DNA of 28,124 nucleotides from Porogramme epimiltina. Its lineage: Eukaryota; Basidiomycota; Agaricomycetes; Polyporales; Polyporaceae. The notes beneath the pieces were generated by a model that worked only from the letters and a program-made list of their open reading frames with translations, had not been told where the DNA came from and ran no database searches. A program made the translations under genes and the position numbers. Of this stretch, positions 9,991 through 20,985 are shown piece by piece (the stretch's first letter is position 1; each line of letters starts with the position of its first letter). The stretch is from positions 1 to 28,124 of the forward strand of contig FTLJ01000747.1 in the NCBI GenBank assembly GCA_900155495.1, read 5' to 3'.

Positions 9991-10735
9991 TATAGGGCAG
10001 TAGTGGATGAATTACCGAGGACAAGTCAGCTCCCAAGCGGGATCTCGGTGGCCTAGGAAGTTCGGGCAATGTCTACTGTCAATGTCGCTGTAAATATTAC
10101 CCTGTATTGTTTTTCCTCGGTTAGATATCAGTCCGGGGGGCTTCAATTCGAGCCAGTGCTATACTGCCGGCGTCAAGGACCATGAGTTTTGCTTGGACGA
10201 TGGCACATACAACCATCTTTGAACGCCGTTGAGAGAGCAGAAAGAAATTCGCGTACGCCTCAACTGTCTGAGTTGTGTCTGGTTGTCTTGTTGAAGGCAA
10301 TGGAGTCCAAGCCGACTCGGCAGTCCAGGTACGTGTAAATCGTGACTCCTACTTCCGTCGTATTAGTTTATAGCTCTGTTCACAGGCGTGTCATCCCCAG
10401 CTACATATCCAAAGTGAATTTTGAATTGTGCGTCGAAGCGATCAAGTACAAAGAAGCCAAGAAGGATAGGAACAGACGACATGGTCTCCACGTCCCTCTC
10501 TGCGGGCGACTGCCAAAACTATACTCCTTAATTACCCTTGAGTTCATTGCTCAACACGCCCTCTCGATGCTCCGGCCCCCGAGCCTCGAAATTCTATAAC
10601 ATGGGTCTATTCGTACCCGATATCAGCTGATCAAGTTACTGTTGTGTTCTCGTGTGTGGCCTGTGTTACGATGCCTGTGATGGGGAGATAGCGTAGACGG
10701 TCGAACCTTCCGACCCGGGCCGAGGGGGGTAAGGA
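9991..10735 (-). pseudogene. Possible 3' relic of an unidentified third gene, unit 2 block
   Basis: This is homologous to the block after GP in units 1, 3 and 5. On the minus strand the tail reads VLDAGSIALARIEAPRTDI followed by TAA at 10123-10121, and an upstream stretch at about 10331-10370 reads TTEVGVTIYTYL. These match the other copies with several silent-looking differences. The family is not recognised. From about 10625 the sequence becomes the common F-box 3' flank (GTGTTCTCGTGTGTGG). Confidence 0.35.
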
Positions 10736-10786
10736 GGTCTATGTACAGTGTAAACATACTGAGGTCAAATCGATGTAACAACGAGC

Positions 10787-12212
10787 TTACCAAAACACAT
10801 GCTCTACTCTAGACACGGTAACGCCCCCCTTCTCGGAGATTTTGGGGAGCTTCTTCCGCATCGCTTCCTCGACGGCCGACTGAGAGAGTTCGGTACGAAT
10901 GCGGTCTGACTTATCATGAAGTTCTGGCGGCCACCGCAGGGCCAATTCCAGGTTCAACGTAAGGACGTCTTTCAAGGAATTGTTGAGGATCGGTTCGAGG
11001 GCCTCTGCGTTTCTGAGCACAAACCCACATTCATTCGCCAAGTCGACGATGTCCGTCGACGGCGAGATGAAAAAATGCCTTAGGTAGATGGACAGAGCCT
11101 TGAGGTTCGAATGTGGTGATGCAATTGAAAGGAAGGTTGAAACGAACCCCCAATGGTCAAACATTTCGCTCACAGAGAGCGCCTGGAGGCGTAGAGATTG
11201 AAGCTGGGTGAAGTGGCGGAGGGACCCAACGAACTCTGCGTAAAAATCATCAATCCGATCGCCGGCTCAGGATTTGATACTAGTGCAACGTACTATCGCC
11301 CGGGAGCTCCTCTCTGTCAGGCCGAAAGTCCGTGATAAGTCCAGTGACGGAGGGGCCAGCAAACTCCCAAAGTTCAGAACCATTTGTCAGAGCGGTGGAG
11401 TCTATCTCGAGGTCCACAAGGGAGGTTCCTAGGGAGGTAACTGAGAGCCATTCGAGCATCTCTTCCTCGCAATGACCGTTCAGGTCAAGAAGTGCAAACC
11501 GACGGATTCTTTTCAGAAACTGGGACTTTCGCGTACCCCGGAGTGGTCGAATGCCGCGTGAAACTGGCCACATTACATTGCGCATCCTGAGGTCGGTTAA
11601 GGAGGGTAACGCGGTGATGGTGCAGCGCATGGTGCCAGATGACGGAAACCGGACAACCTCGAGCAAAAGGGTCCGAACGGAAGCGAACGCGCTGAGGAGG
11701 ATGAATATGCGAGGTGGGATGGAGCACTCTCTGGTGTCCCAGTCCTGACCGCGAAGCTCGAGCTGTTCCAAGCTGGGGAATCTACCCCCGAGTTGGTGCA
11801 TGAAGACCCTTGAGGCGATGTGCATATGCCCATCGGTTGATGTAATGTAGCGCGAGGAGTGCAAGGTGAGTTGGCGGATAGATGGAAGCCAGCGGGACAC
11901 AGTCGGGGATCGAACGACGTTGGAGACGAATTGTTCATATTGTCGATCGGAACGAAGCCAGACAAGCATGAGGAGGTGGTGACGGCTAGCAGGGAGCCAG
12001 TCGCGACAAACAAGGGCGCAATTGCACAGTGGCTTGTAGTTAGGGCGGGGCCAATCCGGGCCAGGCTTGACGAACGAAATGATGATATCGGTTATTTCCC
12101 GAGGAAGGGCTTGTGGTACTGTCTGAGAGATAGTCAGAGCTTGTGATGGATATGATCTGGTCTCATATTGGGTGAATGAACACACCTCGATTGAGTGATC
12201 AACGTCGCCCAT
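10787..12212 (-). CDS. F-box-type protein, unit 3 (type A), 3 exons
   Basis: Exons on minus are 12186-12212, 11294-12122 and 10787-11235: 1305 nt, 434 residues. Introns are 63 nt (phase 0) and 58 nt (phase 1). Exon 1 encodes MGDVDHSIE. The F-box-like motif is LPREITDIIISF ... NCALVCRDWLPASRHHLL. The central part has FMHQLGGRFPSLE, SIPPRIFILLSAF and FPSSGTMRCTITALPSL; the last exon has ECGFVLRNAEALEPILNNS. It resembles unit 1 most, including the C-terminal EKGGVTVS. In this copy the first intron has no stop and its length is a multiple of three, so an unspliced transcript would still encode a protein, with 21 extra residues. The target of the presumed ubiquitin ligase is unknown. Confidence 0.85.
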
Positions 12213-13321
12213 CGTTCAGTAGAGATGAGCTGTGTGCACTAGTACTCTCTCCTCTGGAGTCTGTAGATGTCGCATCGATGAGCACGCAGTCTAGTGCGCA
12301 GTAGAATGTAGTGGACGTCACCTATTGTTGTATACTGGGTGGGTGAGGGATGAATGGGATAGTTGTGGACGTGGCCGTTTGACTTGGATTTTTGAATGGG
12401 ACCGACTAGGACGCTACTGGTGTGTACCAAAGAACTTCCGTATCAGCCAATGGACGCGAATGCTCTCAAGAGACTATAGGCCGCACCTACTGGCCAGGGC
12501 ATTGTCGATGGGATGTAAAACAAGATGGAAGGAGTAAATCCCTGAGGGGAACGGAAGGGGGGAGTCGAAGGTCGCCTTGAAGGTGGGCAGACCCCGGATA
12601 GTAACAGTCTCACGGGCACGGGCATGTTAGGTTTACTAGGACGCCGAGTATTTCTGAACTCCAGGTCACGCGCAGGCCGGCGTGAGCATATACCGATGGG
12701 GGTGGCATTTCATTCATTTACCACTGAGCACATACATGGGGATTGGGCGGGACAGAGAGGGAGGACGTGCGCGAGGACGTGCGAAAAAGACCGCCGAACA
12801 AAGATAACGACGGGAGCAACAACTCTTCGGCAGTAGCCACAACTGTGAAGGCCGTAGCAGACAGGGAGAGGGGAGAACTCGAAGGAGAGCAAGCCACGCG
12901 TAGAAGCCGAGCTGGCAGGACGTCGGAGCTGGCCGCGTGGCCCCGAGAGATGGGAGGCCGCCAGAGCCTCAGACACTCTCGGTGGGGGGGCTGTTGTTGC
13001 GGGGGGAGCCCTCCTTGACAGCCGACGCTGTTAGACTGGGGCGTCCAGCATCAGGGATGGCAATGAGCATGCTTGAGGAGGGGCGCTCTCGCCGACGGTC
13101 AGCGAGAGCCATGGCGTCACGTCTTTCGCACGGCAATGCGTGCCGACGCCGGCCATTCAAGCGCCTCAAGCGGGACCGTGGACGTCCTGCCATCCCTCGA
13201 CGTGCACCTCCTCCCCTCCTCCCTGTCATGCTCGGGCCCTCTTCTGACCTTCTCGGGGCCTATCGCCACCCCCCTCCCTCTCACGAAACACATCCACTCA
13301 TCACAGCGAACTCGCGCGCAG
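12213..13321. promoter_or_regulatory. Divergent spacer of unit 3
   Basis: The F-box leader has a likely 61-nt 5' UTR intron at 12261-12321 and the conserved upstream frame (VLVGPIQKSKSN), here opening with TTG at 12430, not ATG. The spacer follows unit 1 along its length (for example 12740-13010 with 2040-2290). A pyrimidine-rich stretch (13200-13300) lies just before the GP start, as in unit 1, and may hold its promoter. I see no intact gene. Confidence 0.5.
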
Positions 13322-14743
13322 ATGATCTCTATCGTCGATTCGAGCACCATCCGCAAGTTGAAAGCTCGCCGGCACGTCCACACCCTCACCGGCCACTACA
13401 CCGTGCCATGTGTGGCTTCTCCGGAACATGCGATCTCCGAGGGCTATCAACTGTACACTGCGTATAGGAAACACCGCGGAGACCGGCGTCCTTCGAGGAC
13501 GAGGAGGCCAGGGAGGAGACATCCCTGCGCTGATCTCTGGTGAGTGCTTCCCCCTCCTTCGAGTTGTGCTGTACGGCAATGGGTCGCGGGTGGACAAATG
13601 CCCGCGCGCGGGCTTCGGAGAGCGGGCGCGTCGTGCGGACGACGTCATACGTACCCTGCCGATGACTACGATTTGACCTACGGGGGTTGGCGTGTATGAG
13701 CATTGTGGCATTCCAACTCCCTGCGCGCGTTCAGAGTTGGCACCAGGATCCTGGAGGCCTGGGGTCTCTCTGCGTTTGTGCTTCCTGCGCTCCTACATAC
13801 GTGTCGCGCGGTCTCGTCTCGGGCCGCCCACGCTAACGTCTTCCTCGTTCATCCCTCCCTCCGCGCCCTGCACACACGTCAGATGTCCCCGCGATCATCA
13901 AGTCCGTGACGAACCGCGTCCACACCTCGCTCGTGCGCCACACCTCAGCATCGGCGACCTTCGCGTGTGCCAGCCCTCCTCGCTCTCCGCGTGCGACAAC
14001 CTCCTCGTGCGTTCCCGTCCCACCTGCCCACGTCCCTGTCCGTGCCCTGACCCACGCGCGCCCCGTGGACAGGTGAACTGGAACGAGATGCCGCTGCGCT
14101 ATTCGCGCAAGGCGCCCGAGCGCGCGTACTACCTCTCCTTCGGTGTCCCCACGGAGCTCGCCCTCGACGACGCCCTCCTCAACCTGGCGCTCAAGCTGCA
14201 TCACGCGAAAGCGACGTAGCAGTGCGACGCGGGCCTCGGCAATGGGGACTGGGTCACCTCGATCGCATCCCAGGGGCTACTGGCAGCGGTACAAGTAAGG
14301 TGCGCCGCGCCACCCTCACTGCTCTCCCCTCGCGCAGTTGGGGGCGCCGACGCCGACGCTGACGCGTGCACACCCACCCAGGCATCTTCCAGCAAGCCGT
14401 CCGAGCCCCGGACGGCTCCCAGATCGACGCCCCGTGCCCGTGGTCCCCGTATGACAATCCGTGGTGGCACCCCGTTCCGACGTCGGTGACCAGGACCGCT
14501 TCTACGGCCACACGGGGCGGCTCGAGGGCGTGCGCGCGCTGTGGCGGGGCGGGCACGAGGTGTTCGCGATGGCGTACGATGTGACGATCTCCGGTTACGC
14601 GACGAAGAACATGAACAACCTCGGAACGTGCACGGGAGAGCAAGCCGAAGAGCGAGTCGAGCTCCAGAGTTCCATCGGTGCGTGCACTACTTGTGTTGTG
14701 CGGTGCGAGGGCCGCTGACGTGGATGACTCGTGACTGGTGATC
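13322..14743 (+). pseudogene. Glycogen phosphorylase 5' relic, unit 3
   Basis: ATG at 13322 opens the best-kept first exon of the set (13322-13539, 218 nt): MISIVDSSTIRKLK, then HVHTLTGHYT, then SEGYQLYTAY, ending at GTGAGT. The exon with TNRVHTSL starts near 13886 and frameshifts as in unit 1. Exon 4 starts at 14073 after CAG and reads YSRKAPERAYYLS and ALDDALLNLALKL before TAG at 14217-14219. A deletion has removed most of the region up to GLGNGG, as in unit 1. The IFQQ exon begins near 14383 and reads on to MAYDVTISGYATKN in shifted frames; the RLWE motif is lost. It ends at CTGGTGATCG near 14743, the common breakpoint. Confidence 0.85.
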
Positions 14744-15555
14744 GTATAGGGCAAGGCGGTGAGGGAATGACCGAGGCTGAGTCATTTCACTAGCAGAGTC
14801 TCAGTGGCTCGTCTTTGAGCAAGCAAGGTACACCATCCAGGTTGTTATATACATTACCATGTATTGTCGTTCCTTCAATTATGCATCTGCTCGGAGAACT
14901 TGGATTCTCATCAGTGCCACAACGTCAGCGCCAACGACTGTGAAGCTTGCTCCTCCCACAAAGACGATGGTACGCACCAATGCTTATGAGGGTTGGGGTC
15001 CTCAGCCTGGGGAGAGAGAAGGAAGAAAATATGTGTGCACAGATAACTGAGCAACGGCGGCCTTGTTGAACGCAAAGCGAGTCGAACCGTGTCCAACAAG
15101 CGGTCTCGGGGACCCAGCATTTGAGCGGACTTACCAGGTACCTGTATATTGTGATTCCTTCTTCCGTCACCCTGGTATATAGTTCTGATCAAGGACGTGT
15201 TATTGACAGCTACATACTAATCATCAGAAACATATTGCGGATTGCGTATCGAAGCGATAGAGTCCGAAGAAGCCAAGAAGAAGAAAAGGTGTCGCGGCCT
15301 CTACGCTCTCCAACCCCCTCTCTGTGAGTAACCGCAAAACCAATGGTCCTTTGCTGCCATCAAACCCACTACTCACCGCGCCGCCTCATCCGACTTTTCC
15401 ATCGTGTGGGGCGACTTGCCCCCGGTAGAAGCTGATGGAGCTGCTATTGTGTTCTCCCGTGTGGTCTGTCCTCCCGCCACTGGATTTGGAATCGTGAGGC
15501 GGCGCGGATGGTCGCAGGGTCAGCCCCTTCCGGAGGAGAAGAAGGAGGAGGTCTA
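14744..15555 (-). pseudogene. Possible 3' relic of an unidentified third gene, unit 3 block
   Basis: On the minus strand a tail reads TIVFVGGASFTVVGADVV then ALMRIQVLRADA and stops at TAA 14881-14879. Just upstream on that strand lies TCTTCCTTCTCTCTCCCCAG, a convincing intron end (about 15009-15028), and further on VTEEGITIYRYL at about 15131-15175. This is the fullest version of the block. The family is not recognised; coding origin is inferred from similar readings in four copies. The right end (about 15440-15555) is the shared F-box 3' flank. Confidence 0.4.
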
Positions 15556-15604
15556 TGCACCAGTGTAAATAGACTGAGGAGGTAAAATCAAAAGAACAAT
15601 GTGC

Positions 15605-17029
15605 TTACTTAGACACCCGCCGTACAGAAGCGGCAACGCTCAGTTTAGCCTTCTCCAGGATTCTGGAGAGCTTCTTCCGCGCCGCTTCCTCGACGCCCGA
15701 TTGGGAGAGTTTTATACGAGTGCGGACGGGCTTGTCATAGAATTCTGATACCAAACAAATGTCCAATTCCAGGCCCAAGGTAAGGAGTCCTTCGAACGAA
15801 TTGTCTAGCACCAAGTCGAGGGTCTCTGCGTTCCTGACCACAAGCTCGCATTCGTCCAAGTCGAAGTCGCCACCAGATGATTTCCGTATATCCCAACGAT
15901 AGCAGAGGATGGATAGGTCCTTGACGCTCGAACATGGGGATGAATTTAAAAGGAAGGTTGCTACGAACTCCCATGGGTCAAACACTTTGCCCCAAGGATA
16001 CAAATTGAGGCGTAGAGACTGAAGCCGGGTGAAGTGGCGGAGGGACCCAACGAAATCTACAACAAATCGTCGTTAAATTCATTCCCCTCGGTTCAGGATT
16101 GCATATAGATATGACGTACTATCACCCGCGAGCTCCCCATCAAAGCACATCCCGAACTTGAAGTTGATGACAAGTCGAGTGACGGACGGGCCAGCATACT
16201 CCCAAAGTTCCATCCTAAGAGCGCTCGACCTGATCTCGAGATTCACAAGGGAGGTCCCAAAGGAGGTGACTGGCAGCCACTCGAGTATTTCCTCCTGCAA
16301 GGGAGAGTCCAAATCTCCAAGTTGAAACCGACGGACTTTTGTCAGAAACTTGGACCTTCGCGTACTCCGAGGCGGGAGAATATTGCGGGAGATTGGCCAT
16401 GCTACCTGCTGCATCGTGAGGTCGATCAAAGAGGGCAGTGCGGTAATGGTGCAGCGCATTGTGCCAGATGACGGAAACCGGACATCCGTGAGGGTGAGGG
16501 TCCGAACGGAAGTGAATGTGTTGAAGAGGATGAACATCCGAGGTGGGATGGAGCTCTTACTGGTGCCCCAGAAGAGCTCGAAAAGGCTCAGCGTCTCCAA
16601 GTTGGGGAATTTACCCCCAAGTTGGTGCATAAAGAGCGCTGAGGCGATTTGCTTACTCTTCTTGACATTATCGTATGATCCCCCGTGGTACAAGGACTCC
16701 AAGAAGATTGAGCGAATAGACGGGAGCCAGGAGAACATAGTCGGGGATCGGACGACGCTGGAGACAAATAGATTATATTGCCGATCGGATTGGAGGCGGA
16801 CGTGCATAAGGAGATAGTGGCGGCTGGCAGGTAGCCAGTGGCGGCAGACAAGGGCGCAATTGCAAAGCGCGTCGTATTCATCAGCGTACTCGGTACAGAG
16901 GAAAGAAATAACGATGTCAGTGATTTCCCTGGGGAGGTATTGCGGCACTGCCTGCAAGAGAGTCGGTACTTATAGTGGAGGTGGGGTGGACATGCACAAT
17001 ACCTGAGTTGAGTCCTCGACCTCGTCCAT
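15605..17029 (-). CDS. F-box-type protein, unit 4 (type C), 3 exons
   Basis: Exons on minus are 17003-17029, 16120-16951 and 15605-16056: 1311 nt, 436 residues. Introns are 51 nt (phase 0, GTATTG...TTGCAG) and 63 nt (phase 1, GTACGT...TTGTAG). Exon 1 encodes MDEVEDSTQ. The motif LPREITDIVISFL ... NCALVCRHWLPASRHYLL is the F-box-like region. FMHQLGGKFPNLE, SIPPRMFILFNTF and FPSSGTMRCTITALPSL follow. It is clearly more divergent than the A and B types, and its C-terminus (SRILEKAKLSVAASVRR) differs from the others. No disabling change is seen. The unit-specific residues sit mainly in the strands between the constant motifs. Confidence 0.85.
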
Positions 17030-17590
17030 CGTTTAGCGAGGACGTGGGCACTAGTATTCACTTCCGGAGTCTGTAAATACCCCACCGGTGAGACTATATT
17101 CGAATACATAGATGTATAGTACCTACTGTTGGGTACTGGGTGTGCGAGGCTGCTGGGACGAATATGATGGGTGTGTCCGTAGATGTTGGACTTGGATTTT
17201 GCCACGGGGCCAACTAGGACGCAACGGGGGTCTATCATGGAATGGTTAATAAATCTACGCAATTCCTCTCGAGAGAATAGGGGGCACCTACAAGCCAGGG
17301 AGTAAATGATAAGACGCGACGAGAGATCTAGTAGGGGGCTGAAGAGGATGGAGGAGGGTATCTTGCCCTCAGAGGGTGGGCAGACCGCAACGAGTGATAC
17401 TCCCACGAGCATATTGAGTTCACTAGGGCGCTGTGTATCTCTCGTCGCCAAGTCGCGCACAGGCTGGTGTGAAGAATCTGCTGCATCTAGGGGCGGTGTG
17501 CCAGGCGGGGGATGCGCTCCCGACCCGGGGGTTGGAGATGGGGCGGCGAGCCGTGGCGTCACCGCGTTTGCACGGCGCCGCATGTCGGCT
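17030..17590. promoter_or_regulatory. Upstream region of F-box unit 4
   Basis: It holds a likely 52-nt 5' UTR intron (17071-17122; AG|GTACTA ... TTTACAG|AC), the upstream ORF from ATG 17238-17236 (VLVGPVAKSKSN), and the conserved block near 17400-17470. The block then ends; the GP-proximal part of the spacer and GP exon 1 are replaced by the unit-specific segment that follows. No gene is seen. Confidence 0.45.
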
Positions 17591-18100
17591 TAGTTACCAA
17601 AGCAGCTTTCTGACGCTAGAAGAGAAGCATAGACCTGCGGACGATGATGCTTTCATCGCGGACGGAGACTGGGAGCACGGCGCCGCCCCATGTGCAGCGG
17701 GCTGTGGCACTAAGTATCCTGGGAGGCGCCCGAGTGGGGATGTCAGGCACAGACCAAATACGACCACACACCACACCTGCGCGCCAAGGCCCCCGTTCGC
17801 CTCGGACGAGCGCGATGACGGCGAGAGCCAGACCGTGCAGGACCTCCGAGCCCTCTCCTCTACTTATTGCGACGTTCCTGGTCTGCTGTCGCGACGGTTC
17901 AACATCATGCAAGTCGTGTATCCCATCCTGAGCGGCCGTGAGCTCTCACAACAAGCACGGTAACCTGCGCTCTCTTCTAAGGTATGTTTCGCATTCTCGT
18001 CTTCTCCTTATTCGCCGAGGCTAACCCCAGTCATTCTGCAGCTCCGCTACTACGCACCAACGTGACCATTACTCTTCTTCTAGAGTATTTCTAGCTATTC
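17591..18100 (+). other. Unit 4-specific segment with a good intron; possible foreign gene fragment
   Basis: This segment has no counterpart in the other units. On the plus strand a frame stays open to TAA at 17961-17963 and reads, near its end, STYCDVPGLLSRRFNIMQVV and YPILSGRELSQQAR. It is followed at 17982-18041 by a 60-nt stretch with all marks of a fungal intron: GTATGT donor, CTAAC branch site at 18021-18025 and TTCTGCAG acceptor. This may be a piece of another gene brought in when unit 4 was formed. I do not recognise a family, and the exon upstream of the intron contains a stop in the frame given, so the match of frame and intron is not proven. Confidence 0.35.
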
Positions 18101-19305
18101 TGTGAGGCCTCGCCGCTCGAGCGATTCAAGCAGGGAAGGGGCGTGTAGCTGGACGATGTCGTGCGCACGCGGCCGACGCCCATCGGTTTGGCGACGTGTT
18201 CGGACGGCGCGATTGGTGTACGTGAGCCTCATGTTTCTCCAACTCCCCACGCGTGCCCAGAGTCTACACCCAGATCCTGGAAGCCTAGTGCCTCCTGCGC
18301 TCCCACATCCTCACTGTATGCGGTCCCGTGTAGCGTCGCCAGCACTAACGCCTTCCTCTCCCCTCCCTTCGCACCCTTCGCACCTGCCAGATGTGCCCGC
18401 GATCACGAAGTCTGTGGTAAACCACGTCCCCGCTTCGCTCGCGCGCCAAGTGCACAACTTCGACAACCTCGCCGCATACCATGATTCCACATACTCTGTA
18501 CGCAATAACCCCCCCCATGCGTCTCCTGCTCCACACGCGACGTTCTCCTAACCAACCAGTCGACAGGTGCGCTGGAACATGACCGGTCTCCTCTCGCGCG
18601 AAGTCCTCATGGGCCGCACTCTCGACAGCGCACTCCTCAAACTCGCTCTCAAGTCCCAGTACGAGGACGCGATGGGCAAGGTCGGCTTCTCACTGATGTG
18701 CGCGCACTTATGCGTACACAGGCATCTTCCAGCAGCTCATCGCTTCGGACGGCTCCCAGCACGAAATCTCGGACCCCTGGCTCCCGCACGACAACCCGTC
18801 GGAGCTGTCCCGCGTCCCAGGTCCGCTTCTCCAGGGACATGGAGCGGCTCGACGGCCGGCAGGCTATGGGGCAGGGCGGGCAGGAGGTACTCGCGATGGC
18901 TCACGAGGTGGTGGTCCCCGGGTATGCGACGAAGACCACGAACGACCCCCGGCTGTGGGAGAACAAGCCGAAGCGTGGGTTTGATTTGGGTTCAACGGTG
19001 CGTGCGTTGCTTGAGCTGTGTAGGAGGAGCAAGGGACGCTCATGCGGGGACGTAGCGGGTGACTCTGAGCGCGTGGTAGATGCATCGAACAGCGTAGAGA
19101 CGATCACATCGACTCGCATCAGAACAACTACGCGACTTGTGAGTTTTCCCTGCACGACGCTATTCGGGAACGTCGTTCACGAGCCCTTCTCTTTCAGTTG
19201 GGAAAGAGCAGTGCATGAAGCAGCTGTCATTCCAGACCGCAGCGAGCCTCGTGGACATCACGTATCGTTTCAAGAACACTTCTCCGAGTTCCCCCAGTTA
19301 CCACA
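18101..19305 (+). pseudogene. Glycogen phosphorylase relic, unit 4 (longest 3' extent, no exon 1)
   Basis: Homology begins inside the second coding region (EASPLERFKQ, then LDDVVRTRPT in another frame; compare unit 6). Next come AITKSVVNHVPASLARQ near 18400, exon 4 from GTG 18567 (VRWNMTGLLSREVLMGRTLD, with QLHYTRKAP deleted), and a jump from KVGFS to the IFQQ exon near 18722, which removes the GLGNGGLGRL region. This is the only copy that keeps the RLWE Trp (18956-18958; NDPRLWENKPKRGFDL). It continues two exons beyond the others: about 19058-19138 (GDSERVVDASNSVETIT), an intron 19139-19197 (GTGAGT...TTTCAG), and 19198 on (GKEQCMKQ, QTAASLVDITYRFKN). The catalytic C-terminal domain is absent. 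Confidence 0.85.
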
Positions 19306-19543
19306 CCCTCATCCGGTTCTCTCCCCCCCCGGTCTCCAAGACGCGGGCCGATTCCCCCCTGTAGGAGATGATCGAGCAATTGTGTTCTCGTGTGTGATGA
19401 TGTGGACTGCAATCATGTTTACGATGATGAGACGGCGCGGGCAATCGAATCTTCAACCGCTTCCGGAGAACGGGGAACGAAAGAACGTCTAAGCACATTG
19501 CAACGTAAATAGACTGCTATATCGAATTGAAAGAACAGGCAGC
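19306..19543. repeat. Shortened spacer between GP relic 4 and F-box 5
   Basis: GP sequence passes directly into the common F-box 3' flank (ATTGTGTTCTCGTGTGTG near 19379), with only the last part of the 0.7-kb block found in other units. No gene is seen. This explains why this unit is the shortest (3939 bases). Confidence 0.6.
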
Positions 19544-20985
19544 TTACCGAAATACGTGATCTACAGAAACGGTAAAGCTAACCTTTCTGGAGGTTTTGGA
19601 GAGCTTCTTCCGCAACACTGCCTCGATGATGGTCTGAGAGAACTGTGTGTGGATGTCGTCCGACCTGTCACGGAGTTCTGATGGCCAAGAAAGCGATAGT
19701 TCCAGGTCTAATGCAAGGAGGCCTTGCAAAGAGTTATGGAGTATCGGTTCGAAGACCCCTGCGTTCCTGAGCACAAACCCGCATTCATCCGTAGGGTCGA
19801 GGATATCTTCTGATAGCGGGAGGGTCCATTTGAGATAGATATATAGGTTCTTAAGGTTCGGGTTGGGCGATGCAGTTGAAAGGAACGTTGCTATGAATTC
19901 CCAGAAGCCAAACGTCTCGTTGTCGAGATACGCGTTGAAGCGTATATGCTGGAGATGGGTGAAGTAGCTGAGGGACCCCGCGAACTCTATGCGTAATTTG
20001 TTGTTTAATTCCTCTCGGCTTAGGATTATACGTCAATATGACGTACCGCCGCTTGGAAGCTCTCCAACTTCCCCTCCGAAGGTCATGTCAAGTCGAGTGG
20101 CGGACGGAGCCACATGCCCCCAGAGTTCGGGATCCTTTATGAGCGTGGTTAACTCTATATGGAGGCGCAGAAGGGAGGCTCCAAAGGCTGTAACTTGAAG
20201 CCATTCGAGCATTTCATCCATCAAGGCGGGGCTTATCCAAAGGCTTGTGAACCAACGTATCCTTTTCAGAAATCCGGACGTTCGCATACTCCGAAATGGT
20301 CGAATACTGTGTGAAACTGGCCATGTCACGTTGTACATTTCGAGGTCGGTTAAGGAGGGTAATGCGGTGATGATGCAGCGCATTGTGCCAGAAGACGGAA
20401 ACCGGACATCCGCGAGGGTGAGGATCCGAACGGAAGCGAACGCGCTCAGCGTGATGAACATCCGAGGAGGGATGGAGCACTCCTTGGTGTCCCAGTTCAT
20501 ATTGAAAAGCTCGAGTATATCCAAGTTGGGGAGTCTACCGCTGAGTTGGTGCATAAAGATCCTTGAGGCGATGTGCATACCATCCCCGCCGTTGGATGAC
20601 GTCCTGCGGGAGGTCGAGGGGAAAAGGGTGATTCGACAGGTAGATGGAAGCCAGGAAGATGCTGCTGGTGATCGAATGACGTTGGAGACAAACTGATTGT
20701 ACTGCGGATCGGAATCGAGCCAAACGTTCGCGAGGAGATGATGACGGCTAGCGGGTAGCCAGTGACGGCAGACAAGAGCGCAATTACATAGCGGCTTGTA
20801 GTCAGGCCTACGGTAGGCAGCGAAGTACCACCCAATAGGGCCTCTAGTGCGAAAGAACGAAATTATGACGTCTGTGATTTCCCTGGGGAGGTATGGGAGG
20901 ACAGTCTACGAGACGGTCAGCACTTATGGTAGGCATCATTTGGTGAACACGCACACACCTTAGTAGAATGCTGGACCTCATCCAT
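19544..20985 (-). CDS. F-box-type protein, unit 5 (type D), 3 exons
   Basis: Exons on minus are 20959-20985, 20047-20905 and 19544-19986: 1329 nt, 442 residues, the longest of the six. Introns are 53 nt (phase 0, GTGTGT...CTCGTAG) and 60 nt (phase 1, GTACGT...GCATAG). Exon 1 encodes MDEVQHSTK. The N-terminal half has no internal start codon, so it is easily missed, but the frame is open throughout: LPREITDVIISFF ... NCALVCRHWLPASRHHLL, then SNVIRSPAASSWLPS. FMHQLSGRLPNLD, SIPPRMFITLSAF and FPSSGTMRCIITALPSL follow, and the last exon has ECGFVLRNAGVFEPILHNS. A longer loop after the F-box and a longer segment before MHIASR account for the extra length. It is the most divergent copy, yet undamaged. 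Confidence 0.83.

Noticed and set aside
8966..10069. Long minus-strand open frame (367 codons)
   Set aside because: It is antisense to GP copies A and B of unit 2; the low-stop composition of GC-rich coding DNA explains it, and it has no protein-like motifs.
16588..17583. Minus-strand open frame of 331 codons over F-box unit 4
   Set aside because: It reads the F-box exon in the wrong frame and passes through the leader and spacer; six-way conservation supports the other frame with two introns.
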